NCBI GenBank assembly: GCA_947177885.1
Contig: CAMWWF010000175.1
Location: 1-6,468, forward strand
Length of the DNA stretch: 6,468 nt
Direction of reading: 5' to 3'
Source: an uncultured Lachnospiraceae bacterium
GTDB taxonomy: Bacteria; Bacillota_A; Clostridia; Lachnospirales; Lachnospiraceae
Within the stretch, counting starts at the first letter, position 1, and each line of letters opens with the position of its first letter. This document shows, piece by piece, positions 4,205 through 6,468 of the stretch. A model generated the notes under the pieces. That model did not search any database. It saw nothing but the letters and a program-made list of their open reading frames with translations, and was not told the origin of the DNA. The translations under genes and the position numbers were made by a program.

Positions 4205-6373
4205 ATGGTTATTGATTTGGATCAATTGGATAAGAGGAAGAAAGTGATCTGCGATCTGGTAAACGACCCTCTCTATGTTCCCATGAAGGAAAAGGAACTG
4301 GCGTCTTTTCTGCAGGTCTCGAAGGAGGACAGGGAGGCGCTCAGAGCGGTACTTCAGGAGCTTCTCACCGAGGGAAAGCTGATGCTCACCGTAAAGGGAA
4401 AGTACATGAAATCCAACGGCAGTGTGCTGACGGGAACTTATATCAGTAGCGCCAAAGGCTTTGGGTTTGTGGAGATAGAGGGACGGGAAGAGGATCTGTT
4501 CATTCCGGAGGACAGGACGGGGGGCGCGTTCCATAAGGATACGGTCCAGGTGACGCTGCTTCCCGGACATTCCGGAAGACGGCAGGAGGCGCAGGTTATC
4601 AAGATCATCGCCAGGGGAATGACACAGGTGGTGGGTACCTACGAGAGAAACAGAGATAATTACGGTTTTGTGATACCGGATAACGGGAAGCTGGCGCAGG
4701 ATATCTTTGTCCCCAAAGAGCGTTCTGGAGGAGCGGTGAGCGGGCATAAGGTAGTCGTGGAGATCACGGATTACGGAACCGGTCAGAGGAATCCTGAGGG
4801 GAAAGTTGTGGAGATCCTCGGACATCTCAACGATCCCGGGGTGGATATCATGTCCATTGTCAGGGGCTATGAACTGCCGGTGGAATTTTCCGAAAAGATC
4901 ATGAATCAGGTGGGAAGGATCTCCCAGGAGGTCTCGGCGGCGGATTGTGAAGGAAGACGGGATCTGCGGGAGATTCAGATGGTTACGATCGATGGGGAGG
5001 ATGCCAAGGATCTGGATGATGCGGTCAGTCTGTCCTTTGACGGGGAAAAATATCATTTGGGTGTCCACATTGCGGATGTTACCAATTATGTTCAGGAGAA
5101 TTCCGCTTCGGACAGGGAGGCGCTCAAGCGGGGAACCAGCGTGTATCTGGTGGACAGGGTGATCCCTATGCTGCCCCATGCGCTTTCCAACGGAATCTGT
5201 TCTCTGAACGCCGGGGCGGACAGACTTGCCCTGAGCTGTCTGATGACTGTTGACAGACGGGGAGAGATCACGGATTATGAGATCTGTGAGTCTGTTATCC
5301 GGGTGGACAGACGGATGTCCTACAATCAGGTGAGGGCTATGCTGGAGGACGGGACGCTTGTGGAGAGAGAGGCAGAGTACCGGCAATATGCGGAACTGTA
5401 TCCCATGTTCCTGCAGATGAAGGAGTTGTCCGCACTGCTTCGGCAGAGGCGCAGAAAACGTGGGACTGTCGACTTTGATTTTCCGGAGTGTAAGATCGTA
5501 CTGGATAAAGAGGGACATCCCATTGATATAAAGCCCTATGAGAGAAATGTCGCTACGGATCTGATAGAGGATTTCATGCTGGCGGCCAATGAGACGGTGG
5601 CACAGCATTTTTACTGGATGGAACTGCCCTTTGTGTACCGCGTCCATGATGTTCCGGACGAGGATAAAATTCTAAAGCTGTCTACTTTCATCAACAACTT
5701 CGGTTACTATATGAAATCCATCGGGAAGGCAAAGGCGAAAGTGAGCAGCGAGGAGATCCATCCCAAGGAGATCCAGAAGCTTCTCGCGAAGATAGAGGGA
5801 ACACCGGAGGAAGCCATGATCAGCAGACTGGCGCTGCGCAGTATGAAACAGGCAAAGTACAGCATAGAATGTACGGGGCACTTTGGTCTGGCCTGTCAGT
5901 ATTACTGTCATTTTACTTCACCAATCAGACGGTATCCTGATCTGCAGATCCACCGCATTATCAAAGATCAGCTGCGGGGAAGGCTCGGAGAGGAGCGGAT
6001 CCTGCATTACCGGGGGATTCTGCCGGAGGTGGCGAAGCATTCCTCCGTGACAGAGCGGCGCGCCGACGAGGCGGAGCGGGAGACGGATAAACTGAAAAAG
6101 GTGGAGTACATGGAGGATCACCTGGACGAGTGCTTTGAGGGTGTGATATCCGGTGTCACAAGCTGGGGGATCTATGTGGAGCTGCCCAACACGGTGGAAG
6201 GTCTGATCCATGTCTCCAAGCTTCCCGGCGATTATTATTACTATGACGAGAGCAAGTATGAGATGGTGGGAGAAGCCACAGGACGGACCTTTAAACTGGG
6301 TATGCCGGTGAAAGTCCGTGTGGAAGGCTGCGACAGATTCAACCGCACCATCGATTTCGGAATGGAAGAATGA
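4205..6373 (+). CDS. rnr: Ribonuclease R (RNB-family 3'-5' exoribonuclease)
   Basis: RNase R degrades RNA from the 3' end, including structured RNA, and in bacteria takes part in rRNA, mRNA and tmRNA-linked quality control. From the ATG at 4205 it is 722 residues, normal for Firmicutes. In order it has a winged-helix N-terminal domain (about 10-70), cold-shock domain 1 (KGFGFVEI, DLFIP; about 77-125), cold-shock domain 2 (NYGFVIP, DIFVP; about 144-190) and the RNB catalytic domain (about 250-590). The catalytic motif IDGEDAKDLDDAV carries Asp263, Asp269, Asp271 and Asp272; the conserved HFTSPIRRYPDL is at 569-580. An S1 domain follows (about 641-720). It ends soon after S1 and lacks the long basic tail of E. 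coli RNase R. The frame stays open upstream to an ATG at 4100, but those 35 residues do not resemble the family and cross the promoter and inverted repeat. The ribosome binding site is weak (GGAAAGG, 4197-4203). Confidence 0.96.
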   Translation: MVIDLDQLDKRKKVICDLVNDPLYVPMKEKELASFLQVSKEDREALRAVLQELLTEGKLMLTVKGKYMKSNGSVLTGTYISSAKGFGFVEIEGREEDLFIPEDRTGGAFHKDTVQVTLLPGHSGRRQEAQVIKIIARGMTQVVGTYERNRDNYGFVIPDNGKLAQDIFVPKERSGGAVSGHKVVVEITDYGTGQRNPEGKVVEILGHLNDPGVDIMSIVRGYELPVEFSEKIMNQVGRISQEVSAADCEGRRDLREIQMVTIDGEDAKDLDDAVSLSFDGEKYHLGVHIADVTNYVQENSASDREALKRGTSVYLVDRVIPMLPHALSNGICSLNAGADRLALSCLMTVDRRGEITDYEICESVIRVDRRMSYNQVRAMLEDGTLVEREAEYRQYAELYPMFLQMKELSALLRQRRRKRGTVDFDFPECKIVLDKEGHPIDIKPYERNVATDLIEDFMLAANETVAQHFYWMELPFVYRVHDVPDEDKILKLSTFINNFGYYMKSIGKAKAKVSSEEIHPKEIQKLLAKIEGTPEEAMISRLALRSMKQAKYSIECTGHFGLACQYYCHFTSPIRRYPDLQIHRIIKDQLRGRLGEERILHYRGILPEVAKHSSVTERRADEAERETDKLKKVEYMEDHLDECFEGVISGVTSWGIYVELPNTVEGLIHVSKLPGDYYYYDESKYEMVGEATGRTFKLGMPVKVRVEGCDRFNRTIDFGMEE

Positions 6374-6468
6374 AAACATAAAAACAGCCTTTTTGGAAAT
6401 AAAAATTTGCAGGAATAAAGGTTCTGCGGAACAGAGATTTACGAGATCGGGGATTTTATGAGATCAGT
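6374..6468 (+). other. Sequence after rnr, no supported gene
   Basis: These 95 bases are AT-rich at first and hold no hairpin with a T-run, so rnr transcription may continue. A possible ATG at 6458 has only a weak GGGG-containing site before it and three codons before the window ends. In many Firmicutes smpB follows rnr, but nothing here is long enough to show it. Confidence 0.4.

Noticed and set aside
6458..6468. Start of smpB at the right edge
   Set aside because: smpB often follows rnr, but only three codons are visible and the ribosome binding site is weak. The sequence does not support the call.

Overview
The window looks like chromosomal DNA from an anaerobic Clostridia-type Firmicute, most likely a Lachnospiraceae relative. 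This rests on the style of the peptide-transporter ATPases and their lipoprotein, the strong AGGAGG ribosome binding sites, the moderate GC content and the secG-rnr neighbourhood. No species can be named from the sequence alone. All five supported genes are on the + strand, and nothing on the - strand looks coding.

Layout. Positions 2-553 hold the C-terminal half of an oligopeptide/dipeptide ABC transporter ATPase (OppD/DppD); its start lies off the window. It overlaps by 8 bases the complete partner ATPase (OppF/DppF, 546-1508). A 316-base gap follows (1509-1824). It carries a good sigma-A-type promoter, a second weaker candidate promoter and 17-bp tandem repeats that look like an operator. 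It leads to a secreted peptide-binding lipoprotein (1825-3624) that ends in a textbook intrinsic terminator. Then come secG (3765-4004), with its own promoter and terminator, and rnr for RNase R (4205-6373), with a promoter candidate whose -10 box sits inside a perfect inverted repeat. The last 95 bases hold no supported gene.

Main discovery. The peptide-binding lipoprotein is circularly permuted relative to ordinary OppA-family proteins. The stretch that normally forms the C-terminus (helices, then the YYY-containing strand and the final strand) is at residues about 60-143, directly after the lipobox and the Ser/Asp/Gln linker. The normal N-terminus of the mature domain starts at about residue 144. 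The protein then runs through the rest of the fold and stops at residue 599, exactly where the displaced piece would have followed. All joins are in frame, no part of the fold is missing and none is duplicated. I inferred this by aligning from memory to E. coli OppA. A structure prediction or a search for relatives with the same order would test it.

How the genes work together. The two ATPases power a peptide importer whose permease genes are presumably just upstream, and the lipoprotein is its likely peptide receptor, transcribed at least partly on its own. SecG belongs to the Sec translocon that would export that lipoprotein. RNase R is a 3'-5' exoribonuclease involved in RNA quality control. 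secG and rnr are neighbours in many Firmicutes, but here they are separated by a terminator and appear to be separate transcription units.
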